From NCBI RefSeq assembly GCF_014889545.1, contig NZ_QKOF01000003.1, positions 62,001 to 126,000 of the forward strand: DNA of 64,000 bases, read 5' to 3'. This DNA is from Methanothermobacter thermautotrophicus. GTDB lineage: Archaea > Methanobacteriota > Methanobacteria > Methanobacteriales > Methanothermobacteraceae. Position 1 is the first letter of the stretch. Every line of letters starts with the position of its first letter. Both the position numbers and the translations under genes were made by a program. Under the pieces are notes generated by a model. It was not told where the DNA came from, did not search any database, and worked only from the letters and a program-made list of their open reading frames with translations. This document shows, in pieces, positions 54,126 to 63,158 of the stretch.

Positions 54126-55268
54126 TCACCTCACCGCAATCCTTCTGCAGTGGCTGTCACCGGTTGCCCTCCAGAGGCTCCTTGCAGGCTGGAGCCTGTG
54201 GTATGATACACTGGCAGGCCAGGCCGGCCTGTAGGAGCCCCCATCCACGGCATAGTAGGTCCACCGTCCACTGTCGAACCTGCGGTGCATCGCCCTGAAG
54301 GTTGAAACACCATCCCTGAAGAGGAGGAGGGCCCATGGATTACCGGTGCAGGTGTAGGCCCTCTGGAAGCCGAGGGTGCAGATGAGGTGGGCGTTGAGTA
54401 TGTAGTGCTGCCTCATGAAGTTGTAGTGCAGGTAGAAGTTTCCGTACTTCGTTGATTTAACAAGGCCCGCTGGTGCCCTGAAACTGTTTATGAGTGCATC
54501 TGAGATTTCAAGGTATTCACGGTTACCTGTGAGCCTGTATGCCCGGGCGTAGTGGCCTGCCAGGTTTCCCTGGGCGAAGCTGTCAAGCCACCCTGTCCCT
54601 GATCCACAGTAGTCAAAGTACATGGGGAAGACAGCGTACCTCATATCCCTACAGGTCCTGAAGCTCACCATGAGCTTCTGCTCATCCAGGATCTCCAGGA
54701 ACATGCTCTCATTGACTGCACCTGCAAGGTTCGATGTGAGGACCGGTAGATGTTCCACCCCCTGTACTTGTAGTAACTGAAGGGGAGGCTGCTCCTGTAC
54801 TCTGAGGGGAAGTTCCTGTAATATGATGACCTGTTCCCGAATACGATGGCGACGTAACTCTTTGATGGCGACAGGCTCCGTGAATAGTAGGCGTTGTTGG
54901 CCTGTATCGTCTTTATCTCGATGATCTTCTCATAGCTGGTGAGGGGTCTCCTGGATTTGATCCTCTGGAATACACCCACAGCGTAGCCGGCATCGACGCA
55001 GGAAACATGGTAGCGCCTGTCACCGGTACGCTTGTAGCTTGCATAGAGGCTGCTGCGGATCTCACGGTTCTTACTGAGGGCCTCTGAGAGGAGTTCGCTG
55101 TAATTATAGAGGTAGTATGACATGTTGAGGTGGTTTTCAATGGGCACCGATGCATTCTGGCTGCTGTTCTCCAGTAGCTGGGTGCTGTTTACTCCTGCTG
55201 GGTCATCCGCATATGCCGGTGATGTGAGGATAACTGCAAGTATCAGCAGCAAGTGGATTCCTTTTCAT
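54126..55268 (-). pseudogene. Frameshifted secreted protein with C5-epimerase-like C-terminal domain
   Basis: Two frames make one gene. The first reads a signal-like stretch (LLLILAVILTSPAYA) and a helical region to YYKYRGWNIYRSS. From about 54745 the second continues with LTSNLAGAVNESMFLEILDE and a domain like the C-terminal part of D-glucuronyl C5-epimerases (SGTGWLDSFAQGNLAGHYARAY, ending RATGDSHC). An ATG at 55268 encodes a basic MKRNP start but is one base out of frame with the signal, so two breaks are likely. Possibly acts on surface glycans. Confidence 0.6.
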
Positions 55269-55373
55269 ATCTCACACTATGTTCGGTCGTCCTAATATTA
55301 TTCATAGATTCTGTACTACACATGATTTGCATGTGTCATGGGAGATCAATGGAATTTTAAGATTTGGGGTTTA

Positions 55374-55400
55374 TTACATAGGTCTGATGTTCTTATGTAA
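55374..55400 (+). promoter_or_regulatory. Inverted repeat before the glycosyltransferase cluster
   Basis: TTACATA (55374-55380) and TATGTAA (55394-55400) are inverted copies. The right arm is part of GTTCTTATGTAAC (55389-55401), the same 13 bases as at 32009-32021 upstream of the histidine kinase. It lies 80 bases before the first glycosyltransferase, in the 209-base gap after the epimerase-like gene. Confidence 0.5.
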
Positions 55401-55477
55401 CGGATACTTATTTAAGGGACTCAATAGAAGATAAGATTAGGATACACGGTTTTAACGTTTATAACGTTCTCTGTGAG

Positions 55478-56161
55478 GTGTTTTCCATTAAGGATGTCAC
55501 ATTCCTGATTCCAGCTTATAATGAGGAAAAATCAATAGGCCCCCTTATTGACAGGATAAGGATGCTTTATCCTGATTCAGAGATCATTGTTGTTGATAAT
55601 AATTCCACTGATCGTACTGCTGAGATTGCGGCTTCCCGTGGAGTTAGGGTAGTCTTTGAGGGAAGGCAGGGAAAGGCAAATGCCATGCTCACAGGCTTCC
55701 GCAGTACTGAAACAGAATATGCTATCATGATGGATGCAGATCTGACCTATCTACCTGATGATTCAGAGACCCTCATCAATGTCCTCAGGGAGAGCTCTGC
55801 AGATGCTGTCCTCGGCTCCAGGTTGAGGGGTGAGAAGGAGGACGGCGCCATATCCCTCCTGAATACGATCGGAAATCATATACTGAGCTTAACAGCATCC
55901 ATCCTCTATCAACCCGTAAGCGATGTGTGCAGTGGACACTGGGCCTTCAGCAGACGGGCCATGGATCATATCCTTGAATCGGGTCTGAGGTATTCCGGGT
56001 TTGAACTCGAGGCTGAGATGTTCTCGAAGCTGGCAAGGTCGGGCCTTAAGATAGTTGAGGTTCCCATAACCTACAGGAAGAGGTCTGATGAACCCAAACT
56101 CTCCTCCCTCACTGATGGCTTCAAAATATTCCGGACACTTGTAATTGAAAGGTTACGTTAA
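55478..56161 (+). CDS. Family 2 glycosyltransferase (dolichyl-phosphate sugar synthase-like)
   Basis: 227 residues, soluble GT-A fold. Nucleotide-sugar motif FLIPAYNEEKSIGPLI at the start, VVDNNSTDRT, then the metal DxD as MMDADLTY, and a later RLRGEKEDGA and GHWAFSRRA. It resembles enzymes that move a sugar from a nucleotide to a polyprenyl phosphate, but has no membrane tail. Start GTG at 55478. First gene of the surface-polysaccharide cluster. Confidence 0.85.
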   Translation: MFSIKDVTFLIPAYNEEKSIGPLIDRIRMLYPDSEIIVVDNNSTDRTAEIAASRGVRVVFEGRQGKANAMLTGFRSTETEYAIMMDADLTYLPDDSETLINVLRESSADAVLGSRLRGEKEDGAISLLNTIGNHILSLTASILYQPVSDVCSGHWAFSRRAMDHILESGLRYSGFELEAEMFSKLARSGLKIVEVPITYRKRSDEPKLSSLTDGFKIFRTLVIERLR

Positions 56162-56202
56162 TGAGGGACTTATAAAAAGGTTATGTGGAGGGGATTGTAG
56201 GA

Positions 56203-57369
56203 ATGAATGTTCTGATTTTATCTCATCATTTTTATCCTTTCATAGGAGGGCTGGAAGAAGTTGCATTCCAGCAAGCAAGGCATCTTGCTATGAATGGTCA
56301 TGATGTGAATGTCATAACGAGTAACATAAGTAATGAACTGGAGGAGTTGCCAAAGGAAGAAGAGATTGATGGTGTGAAAATTTACAGGATATCAGCCATG
56401 AATTTTCTCTACAAAAATTTTGACATCCCACAACCAGTTTTTAATATATTTGAACTTAGAAATAAATTGAATAATTTGATTAAAACTGCAGACGTAGTTC
56501 ACATCCATGATAGACATTACATGACGTCATTCATGGGATCTTTAATGGCTAAAAAGCACAAAAAGCCAGTTGTTCTTACATTGCATACTCCTCGGGTTAA
56601 ATATGGTAATAAATTATACAATTTTCTTTTCCAATTAAATGAAATGATTTCATCTTACTCAATCAAAAAGGCCGACGCAATTTTATCACTAGGTAGTGAG
56701 GTGCATGATTATATACTTGAACGATTTGGGCGTGAATCAGAGATAGTATGGAACGGCGTTGATATAGATACATTTTCACCCGTCAGTGAATATGAAAAAA
56801 TCAAATTAAGGGCTGACATGAAACTCCCTGAGGAAAAGTTTATAGCACTATTTGTGGGGAGATTGACATTCAAAAAAGGTGCTGATCTCCTTGTAGAAGT
56901 GGCTAAAAATTTGAGGGATCATGAGGATGTAGAGATAATAGTTGTAGGGGACGGGCCGAGAAGAAAACTAATCGAAAAAAATATTAAAAACAATGACATT
57001 AATAATATAAAATTAATTGGTAATGTGGTTGATAAAAGGATTTTGAGTAAATTCTATCGGTCTGCGGATATCTTATTGTTTACATCAAGGGGTGGCGAAG
57101 CGGCGGCGCCTCTCGTCCTTTTGGAGGCAATGGCCTCAAGCCTCCCTATTGTTGCACTTAGAACGGGACCATACGCTGATCTAATTTCAAAGGGTAAAGG
57201 GTATGCTGTATCCACAATTAATGAAATGTCAGATAAAATTATTTATTTATCTGGTGAAGCTGATTTGATGAATGAACTTTCTCTGAAGTGCAGAAAATAT
57301 GCTGAAAAGTATAGCTGGTCCAAAAATGTGGATGAACTACTTGAAATTTATTCAAATCTCACAAAATAA
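56203..57369 (+). CDS. Family 4 glycosyltransferase
   Basis: 388 residues, GT-B fold. N-terminal acceptor domain starts MNVLILSHHFYPFIGGLEEVAFQ; the nucleotide-sugar domain has LFVGRLTFKKGADLL and the late GGEAAAPLVLLEAMASSLPIV. The first glutamate of the usual E-x7-E pair is shifted (E then eight residues then E), a minor oddity. A GGGATTGTAGG ribosome site supports 56203. The gene is AT-rich compared with the core block, hinting at transfer. Confidence 0.85.
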   Translation: MNVLILSHHFYPFIGGLEEVAFQQARHLAMNGHDVNVITSNISNELEELPKEEEIDGVKIYRISAMNFLYKNFDIPQPVFNIFELRNKLNNLIKTADVVHIHDRHYMTSFMGSLMAKKHKKPVVLTLHTPRVKYGNKLYNFLFQLNEMISSYSIKKADAILSLGSEVHDYILERFGRESEIVWNGVDIDTFSPVSEYEKIKLRADMKLPEEKFIALFVGRLTFKKGADLLVEVAKNLRDHEDVEIIVVGDGPRRKLIEKNIKNNDINNIKLIGNVVDKRILSKFYRSADILLFTSRGGEAAAPLVLLEAMASSLPIVALRTGPYADLISKGKGYAVSTINEMSDKIIYLSGEADLMNELSLKCRKYAEKYSWSKNVDELLEIYSNLTK

Positions 57370-57381
57370 AGGAGAATTAAA

Positions 57382-58515
57382 ATGAATATAATGATTGTCA
57401 CACCCTATTTTTATCCGAGGAGGGGTGGCGCTGAAAATTATGCTTACAATATTGCAAAAATATTGAGTGAAAGAGGTCATGATATAACAATTTTTACATC
57501 GGGTGAGGTTAACTCTGAAGAAAACATTGCAGGTTTGGATATTATAAGACTTAAACCCAATTTTAGGATATCTAACACTCCAGTAAGATACAACATTATA
57601 TCAAAAATTTCCAGGATAATCAGGGAAAGGAACATTGATATTGTGAATGCCCATACTCCTGTACCTTTCTACGCAGACATGGCTGCACTGGCATCTAAAA
57701 TGAGTCACAGGCCATTTGTATTAACATATCATAATGATCCCCTGAAATTTTCATCCTATTTAAAATTATTATCTGTGATTTACAGCAAGACACTTCTTCG
57801 GTTGACTCTCAAACTTTCCAGTAGGATCATAACACCATCCCCCTATGTTTACAACGAATCATCATTCACAGAGGATTATCATGAAAAGATGACATGGATA
57901 CCCCCCGCTGTAGATATTGAAACTTACTCTCCTCGCGATGAGGATTCTATCCTGAAAAAAATACTCTTTGTAGGTGCAATGAATAGGGGACATGACCATA
58001 AAGGAGTTGACGTTCTTCTAAGGGCATTTAAGCAAGTTTCTGAAACTTATAAAGACGTGCGTCTTGTACTTGTAGGTACGGGGGACATGGTCACCCACTA
58101 CCAGGGAATGGCCAGGGAACTTGAAATATCAGAAATTGTTACATTCAAAGGATCTGTGGATGAAAAAACACTCATAGATATCTATAGGGACTCATATGCC
58201 CTTGTACTTCCAACCAAAACCATTGCAGAAGGTTTTGGGATGGTCCTAATTGAGGCCAATGCATGTGGCAAACCAGTTATAGGTTCAAGGATTGGCGGAA
58301 TAAAGTATGTTATAAAGGATGGTGAAACCGGGCTTCTCGTGCCACCAGGAGATCCCGGTGCACTTGCAGATGCGATCATGAAGTTATTAGAGGATGAGGA
58401 GCTCGCCAAGAAAATGGGCTCAAAAGGCAGGAAAATGGTGGAAAAAAATTATACATGGGATAAGGCTGCCAAGATGACGGAAAGGATCTATAGAGAGGTT
58501 GTTTTCGATGGATGA
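57382..58515 (+). CDS. Family 4 glycosyltransferase
   Basis: 377 residues, GT-B. It starts MNIMIVTPYFYPRRGGAENYAYNIA, has FVGAMNRGHDHKGVDVLLRAF and the full catalytic E-x7-E as EGFGMVLIEANACG. The first half is AT-rich; after about 57960 the base use resembles host genes, so the gene may be mosaic. The stop overlaps the methyltransferase start at 58508. Part of the glycan assembly line. Confidence 0.85.
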   Translation: MNIMIVTPYFYPRRGGAENYAYNIAKILSERGHDITIFTSGEVNSEENIAGLDIIRLKPNFRISNTPVRYNIISKISRIIRERNIDIVNAHTPVPFYADMAALASKMSHRPFVLTYHNDPLKFSSYLKLLSVIYSKTLLRLTLKLSSRIITPSPYVYNESSFTEDYHEKMTWIPPAVDIETYSPRDEDSILKKILFVGAMNRGHDHKGVDVLLRAFKQVSETYKDVRLVLVGTGDMVTHYQGMARELEISEIVTFKGSVDEKTLIDIYRDSYALVLPTKTIAEGFGMVLIEANACGKPVIGSRIGGIKYVIKDGETGLLVPPGDPGALADAIMKLLEDEELAKKMGSKGRKMVEKNYTWDKAAKMTERIYREVVFDG

Positions 58516-59221
58516 AATAGAGAAAGAGAAGAGATGGTGGGAAGAGCATATAGATGATGAAAGTGAATTGAAAAAGCCATGTAGAAGTTATTATGAGTAT
58601 TCGAGGTGGAGGAAAACATTTGGACTTATAATAGATCATTATGACTTCGATGAAAAGAGAGTATTCGTTGGTGGTTGTGGAAGCGGAATTTTCGAAAAAC
58701 AGGTCAACAGAGTTTCCAAGCCTAAAATGATGGTAGGATTAGATTTGTCTGATAAGATGATAAAACTTGCAAGGATACGTAATAAGAATCTTGAGAATGT
58801 AAGATTTATTCAAGGCAACTTAGAAGGGACGAGACTGCCTTCCAATTATTTTGACGTGGCGGTTATCATCGACGCCCTTCATCATGTCCCAATCCCACAA
58901 AGGCATTGAAGGAAATGAAACGCGTTTCAAGAGATCTTATTTTATCAGAACCTAACGCATTAAATCCTATAAGGAGAATAAATGAGCTCAAATTCAAAAA
59001 TGAAGATGTGAAAGAATCAAGTTTCATTAAATGGGAATTAAAGAAAATACTCCAAGAATTGGATTATAAAAAAAATAACTTGTTACAATTACAATTTTAT
59101 CCCAAAATTCATCCCAGAAAAAAGTATAAAATTTTTTGAAAGGATAGAAAATAAACTAGAGAAATTCCCTCTACTTAAAGAATTTAGTGGAGCAATCCTC
59201 ATCATAGCAAAAGGGGAATAA
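58508..59221 (+). pseudogene. SAM-dependent methyltransferase with two compensating frameshifts
   Basis: Starts MDEIEKEKRWWEEH. The SAM site is VFVGGCGSGIFEKQV with LDLSDKMIKLAR. At about 58893 the frame ends (VPIPQRH, stop), but reading on with one more A in the CCAAT gives NPTKALKEMKRVS. A second shift near 59108 (one A too many) restores FIPEKSIKFFERIENKL and a stop at 59219-59221. The corrected product is about 237 residues, a type 11 methyltransferase acting on a sugar or lipid. Next gene begins two bases on. Confidence 0.75.
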
Positions 59222-59222
59222 C

Positions 59223-60401
59223 ATGAAAATATGTTTTATTTCAAATTTATACCCTCCAGGAGTACTGGGCGGCGCTGAAATCGTGGTAGAAAAAATCGTC
59301 AGGGAACTTATTAAGAGAGGACACAAGATTATCATAATAACCACTAACGCTAACAAAGTTAAAGAGAAAACTAAAAACATTCAAACGTATAGATTATCAT
59401 TAAATATTTACCCAATCCTAGATTTCCATAAACAAAAAATTATGAGGAGAATATCATGGCACATCATAGATCTCTTCAACATAAACGCCTACAAAGAAAT
59501 TAAAAAAATCCTAAAAAAAGAAAACCCAGACATTATCCATATCCATAATTATAAAGGTTTGTCACCTCTCGCCTTCAAGGCAGCTAAAGACCTTAAAATA
59601 CCATTAGTGTTCACGGCCCATGACTATTCAAGCATTTGTATAAGGGCAAATCTACTCAATGGAAAAGGAGAAATATGCGAAAATCCGCGAATACCATGCA
59701 AAATATACAACAAAATACAAAAATTCCTAATCCAAGATAAACCTGATATTGTAACTGCACCATCAGGATTCGTCATGAAACAGCTGGAGAATGCAGGACT
59801 TTTCAGTGATGCTAAAAAAATTGTTCTTCACAATCCCGTGGAGACCGAGACCCAGCCAGTTGAGAAGTCCTATGATACCCTGGACATCCTCTTTGTGGGT
59901 TCACTATCAAGGCACAAGGGACCTGATATACTCATAAGGGCCTTCAGGGAACTTGAAAACGATAATCTCAAACTTCACATCCTCGGTAAGGGCCCTGATG
60001 AGGACGAACTCAGGAAACTCGCTGAGGGTGATGATAGGATAATATTCCATGGGTTTTTAAGTGGTGATGAACTTATGGACATGTATCAAAGGGCTAACAT
60101 GACTGTTCTTCCTTCCATATGGTATGATAATTCACCCATGGTCATATATGAGAGTTTAATGAATTCAACACCAGTCATTGCAAGCAGGATCGGGGGTATA
60201 CCTGAACTTGTAAGGGATGGATACAATGGCTTCCTCTTTGAACCTGGGAGTGTGGTGGAACTTAGCAGAATCCTTAAAAAGATTTCAGAGGATCCCTCCA
60301 TTCTTAAAGGACTTGAAAGGAATGCATATGAATCTTCACAGAAGTACAGTATCGAGGATCACGTGAAGAGACTAGAGGAGATCTACAGGGGATTACTATG
60401 A
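59223..60401 (+). CDS. Family 4 glycosyltransferase, mosaic composition
   Basis: 392 residues, GT-B. It begins KICFISNLYPPGVLGGAEIVVEKI and has FVGSLSRHKGPDILIRAF and WYDNSPMVIYESLMNSTPVIASRIGG, where Asp replaces the first Glu of E-x7-E, as in many family members. A sharp change in base use occurs near 59790: 59461-59520 is 16/60 G+C, while 59941-60000 is 28/60. The C-terminal nucleotide domain looks native. Overlaps the next gene by four bases. Confidence 0.85.
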   Translation: MKICFISNLYPPGVLGGAEIVVEKIVRELIKRGHKIIIITTNANKVKEKTKNIQTYRLSLNIYPILDFHKQKIMRRISWHIIDLFNINAYKEIKKILKKENPDIIHIHNYKGLSPLAFKAAKDLKIPLVFTAHDYSSICIRANLLNGKGEICENPRIPCKIYNKIQKFLIQDKPDIVTAPSGFVMKQLENAGLFSDAKKIVLHNPVETETQPVEKSYDTLDILFVGSLSRHKGPDILIRAFRELENDNLKLHILGKGPDEDELRKLAEGDDRIIFHGFLSGDELMDMYQRANMTVLPSIWYDNSPMVIYESLMNSTPVIASRIGGIPELVRDGYNGFLFEPGSVVELSRILKKISEDPSILKGLERNAYESSQKYSIEDHVKRLEEIYRGLL

Positions 60402-62485
60402 GGAAAGATATAATCTATATACTGCTTCTACTGTTAATCACGGACTTATCCATAATTTTAGATATTCCTATTTTAAGGCAGTCATTACCCTTCATATTCT
60501 TCACACTTATTCCTGGATACCTTCTTATTGGTATTTTAAGGCTAAGGCTTGAGTTCATTGAGGGTTCTGTTATTGCAGCATCTCTCAGCATATTCCTCTT
60601 AATGATAACGGGACTCATCATAAACAGCTTCTATCCCCTCATAAGGAGACCACTTTCACTCCTGCCCATATCTTTAGCCCTCAATATTCTCCTCCTAGTG
60701 CTGATGATAATCTATTATTTCAGGGGGGAGGAACCAATACAGTTTAAAACTCAGGGCAATCTATTTCCTGCGCTCTCATCCCTCTTTTTCCCTATCCTAA
60801 CGGTTACTGGATCCTATCTAATGAATAAATACTCTGTTAACATATTACTCTTACTTGTTCTCCTGTCCATACCAGTCTACATAACCCTTTTAGAAGTTTT
60901 CAAGAAAAGGATTGGGCCCGCCACATATCCAGTCGCTTTATTCAGCATCTCTCTCTCCCTGCTCCTGATGAATGGTCTGCCATCAAATTATCTAATTGGG
61001 AGGGATATACATGGCGAGTTCGTCCTGTTTAAAATGGCCCTTATGAACCGTCACTGGGACATGCATCTCGGATTATATGATGCATACAATGCCTGTCTCT
61101 CCGTCACAGTTCTCCCAGTAGTCTATAAGGTCCTCCTTAAAGTTCCTGCTGTCTACATCTTCAAGTTTTACTATGGTTTCATAGGGACCCTCATGGCACT
61201 GGCAGTCTATCTGATATCAGAGAGGATACTCAAAAGGAGTGATTACGGATTCTATGCTGCCCTTCTATTCATCTTCCAGTTTTCATTCATTTATATACTC
61301 GGATGGTGCAGGCAGCTCATAGCCCTTGTTTTTTTCGCAGCAGCCATCATGGTCCTCACAGGGGACATGAGGCGGACCCATAAGAAACTACTTTTCGTTA
61401 TTTTTATGGTTGGAACGATTCTCTCACATTACACAACAGCCTATGTTTTCTTTTTCCTTGCAGCCATAACACCACTCCTCGTCAGGGTAATGAAGAGATT
61501 TAAAGTTCCGGATAATTCCCGTGAATTCTTTGCAGCATCCCTTGCAGTGCTTTTCTTCGTTATTCTATTTGCATGGTATGCGCAGGCCACAGGTGCACCA
61601 TTCAAATCAGCGGTCTCCTTCTTCACAGAGACCATAAGGAGTATGTCCGACTTTTTCGCAGCAGATATGCGGAATAACTCTGAACTTGCAGTTGTTGGAA
61701 TAGGGATTTCCAGTCTCCCTAACCTTCTGAGCACAGTTGTCCATGACATCATCTTTGCCACAATTGGAGTCGGTGCACTTGCAGTTATACTTAAACCTGA
61801 ATACCGTAAGGGACGGGAATACCTTGCCGCTGTCATTATCTGCATGGTTATTCTTGTATCATTCATTGCTCTCCCCTTTTTATCCCGGGGTTATGGGGGG
61901 ACACGCCTCTTCACACAGTTACTTGTAATACTTGCGCCACTTTTCATTATTGGTGTTGATGCGTTGACGGGTTTTATAAGAAAAGAGAGATGGAGGATTC
62001 CCTCAGTCATTGTCCTGCTCATCCTTCTATTCTCATGCACAAACTACCTCAACTATCATTTCTATGGTATACCCTACTCCTACTCCTATGATGGTTCCGG
62101 TGAAAGACACTATGAGACATTCATATATGACAGTGAAGTCGCCGCTTCGAGGTGGCTTAATTACCATTACAATGAAGGTTCAGTTATTCATGGTGATGCC
62201 CTGACATTTTCGAGGATAATCTATGGTTTCAATGGCATTCCTAAGATAAATCCGCAATTCTTTAACGGGACGAATAATACTGAAAGTGGAGATTACATAT
62301 ATCTACGATACGTTAATTTACATGAAGGTCTTGTATTCTTGGATACTCCCTCAAAGCCTCCTGTATTTAATAATGGAAGCCTAAAAATAGATAATACGAA
62401 ATCAATCAAACTTTATGGTGATTTGATTGATAAGAGGGATCTTATATATGATAATGGAGGTGCTAGATTTTTATGGACAATTTGA
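60398..62485 (+). CDS. DUF2206 polytopic membrane protein
   Basis: 695 residues with about 14 membrane helices up to residue 550 and an outer domain of about 140 residues at the end (YDSEVAASRWLNYHY, VIHGDALTFSRIIYG). Features of the DUF2206 family, which looks like a lipid-linked sugar GT-C transferase or flippase, include GRDIHGEFVLFKMALMNRHW near residue 205. In this setting a role in transferring glycans across the membrane is likely but unproven. Overlaps the GT4 before it. Confidence 0.75.
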   Translation: MRKDIIYILLLLLITDLSIILDIPILRQSLPFIFFTLIPGYLLIGILRLRLEFIEGSVIAASLSIFLLMITGLIINSFYPLIRRPLSLLPISLALNILLLVLMIIYYFRGEEPIQFKTQGNLFPALSSLFFPILTVTGSYLMNKYSVNILLLLVLLSIPVYITLLEVFKKRIGPATYPVALFSISLSLLLMNGLPSNYLIGRDIHGEFVLFKMALMNRHWDMHLGLYDAYNACLSVTVLPVVYKVLLKVPAVYIFKFYYGFIGTLMALAVYLISERILKRSDYGFYAALLFIFQFSFIYILGWCRQLIALVFFAAAIMVLTGDMRRTHKKLLFVIFMVGTILSHYTTAYVFFFLAAITPLLVRVMKRFKVPDNSREFFAASLAVLFFVILFAWYAQATGAPFKSAVSFFTETIRSMSDFFAADMRNNSELAVVGIGISSLPNLLSTVVHDIIFATIGVGALAVILKPEYRKGREYLAAVIICMVILVSFIALPFLSRGYGGTRLFTQLLVILAPLFIIGVDALTGFIRKERWRIPSVIVLLILLFSCTNYLNYHFYGIPYSYSYDGSGERHYETFIYDSEVAASRWLNYHYNEGSVIHGDALTFSRIIYGFNGIPKINPQFFNGTNNTESGDYIYLRYVNLHEGLVFLDTPSKPPVFNNGSLKIDNTKSIKLYGDLIDKRDLIYDNGGARFLWTI

Positions 62486-62710
62486 ACTAGCAGGAAACCT
62501 TGTGATATGTTCATCCTAAACCGGACACTAATAAGGTTACTAAAATCTTTGTTCTGACAATAATAACATAGAAAATCTTCATATACTTCAAAACATTCTT
62601 ATAATCTTGAAAGAGGGAATACTAAGCCAAGAGGTGACATCTAACGCATATGAAAACCTGATGATTAAAGCCACAAATAAACCTCAAAGCAGGTGTAGCA
62701 GGTCAGATAA

Positions 62711-63157
62711 ATCTTTGAATATCGACCACCAACTTTTCGGCGGTTCTCATCTTTTGATAGTGGTGATAAATTTGGCAGTATTCATGTTTCCTTTAACAGC
62801 CCACGATGGACGTTTCCAATGTCATTAAAGGTTTATGGTGAGGAATCAATAATAGGCTTTGATGGGTCTAATCAGACGTTCATGGTGCAGGGAAAATGCG
62901 TTGATGGTTACCTGCCAAGGCAGCCATTGACCAAATTCAGAATCTTCAGGGACTCGGTTTCCATGGCATCCCATATTATCGGTTCAACATTGGGAAATTT
63001 CATAGATTTTGTAGGTGGCAGGAGAAAGAGGGCTCATGAACTCCTATTCAGGTCATTCATTGATCAGATTTTATATACTAAAGCAATGCCATATACAGTT
63101 GAAGAGGCCTACAGATCAACAAAGGTATTCCATGAAATAGTTAATGGCCTTAATTAA
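62711..63157 (+). pseudogene. Truncated Gfo/Idh/MocA oxidoreductase remnant
   Basis: The frame is open from 62711 after a TAA and reads DSGDKFGSIHVSFNSPRWTF, then MSLKVYGEESIIGFDGS and the end RAHELLFRSFIDQILY with PYTVEEAYRSTKVFHEIVNG. That is the C-terminal domain of a sugar-dehydrogenase-type oxidoreductase. The NAD-binding N-terminus is absent; only about 330 bases separate it from the DUF2206 gene. An ATG at 62819 would encode 112 residues without the nucleotide domain. Gene fragment left by a deletion. Confidence 0.65.
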
Positions 63158-63158
63158 T

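Noticed and set aside
62607-62828. 73-codon frame before the oxidoreductase remnant
   Set aside because: It overlaps the recognisable remnant in another frame and has no family features.
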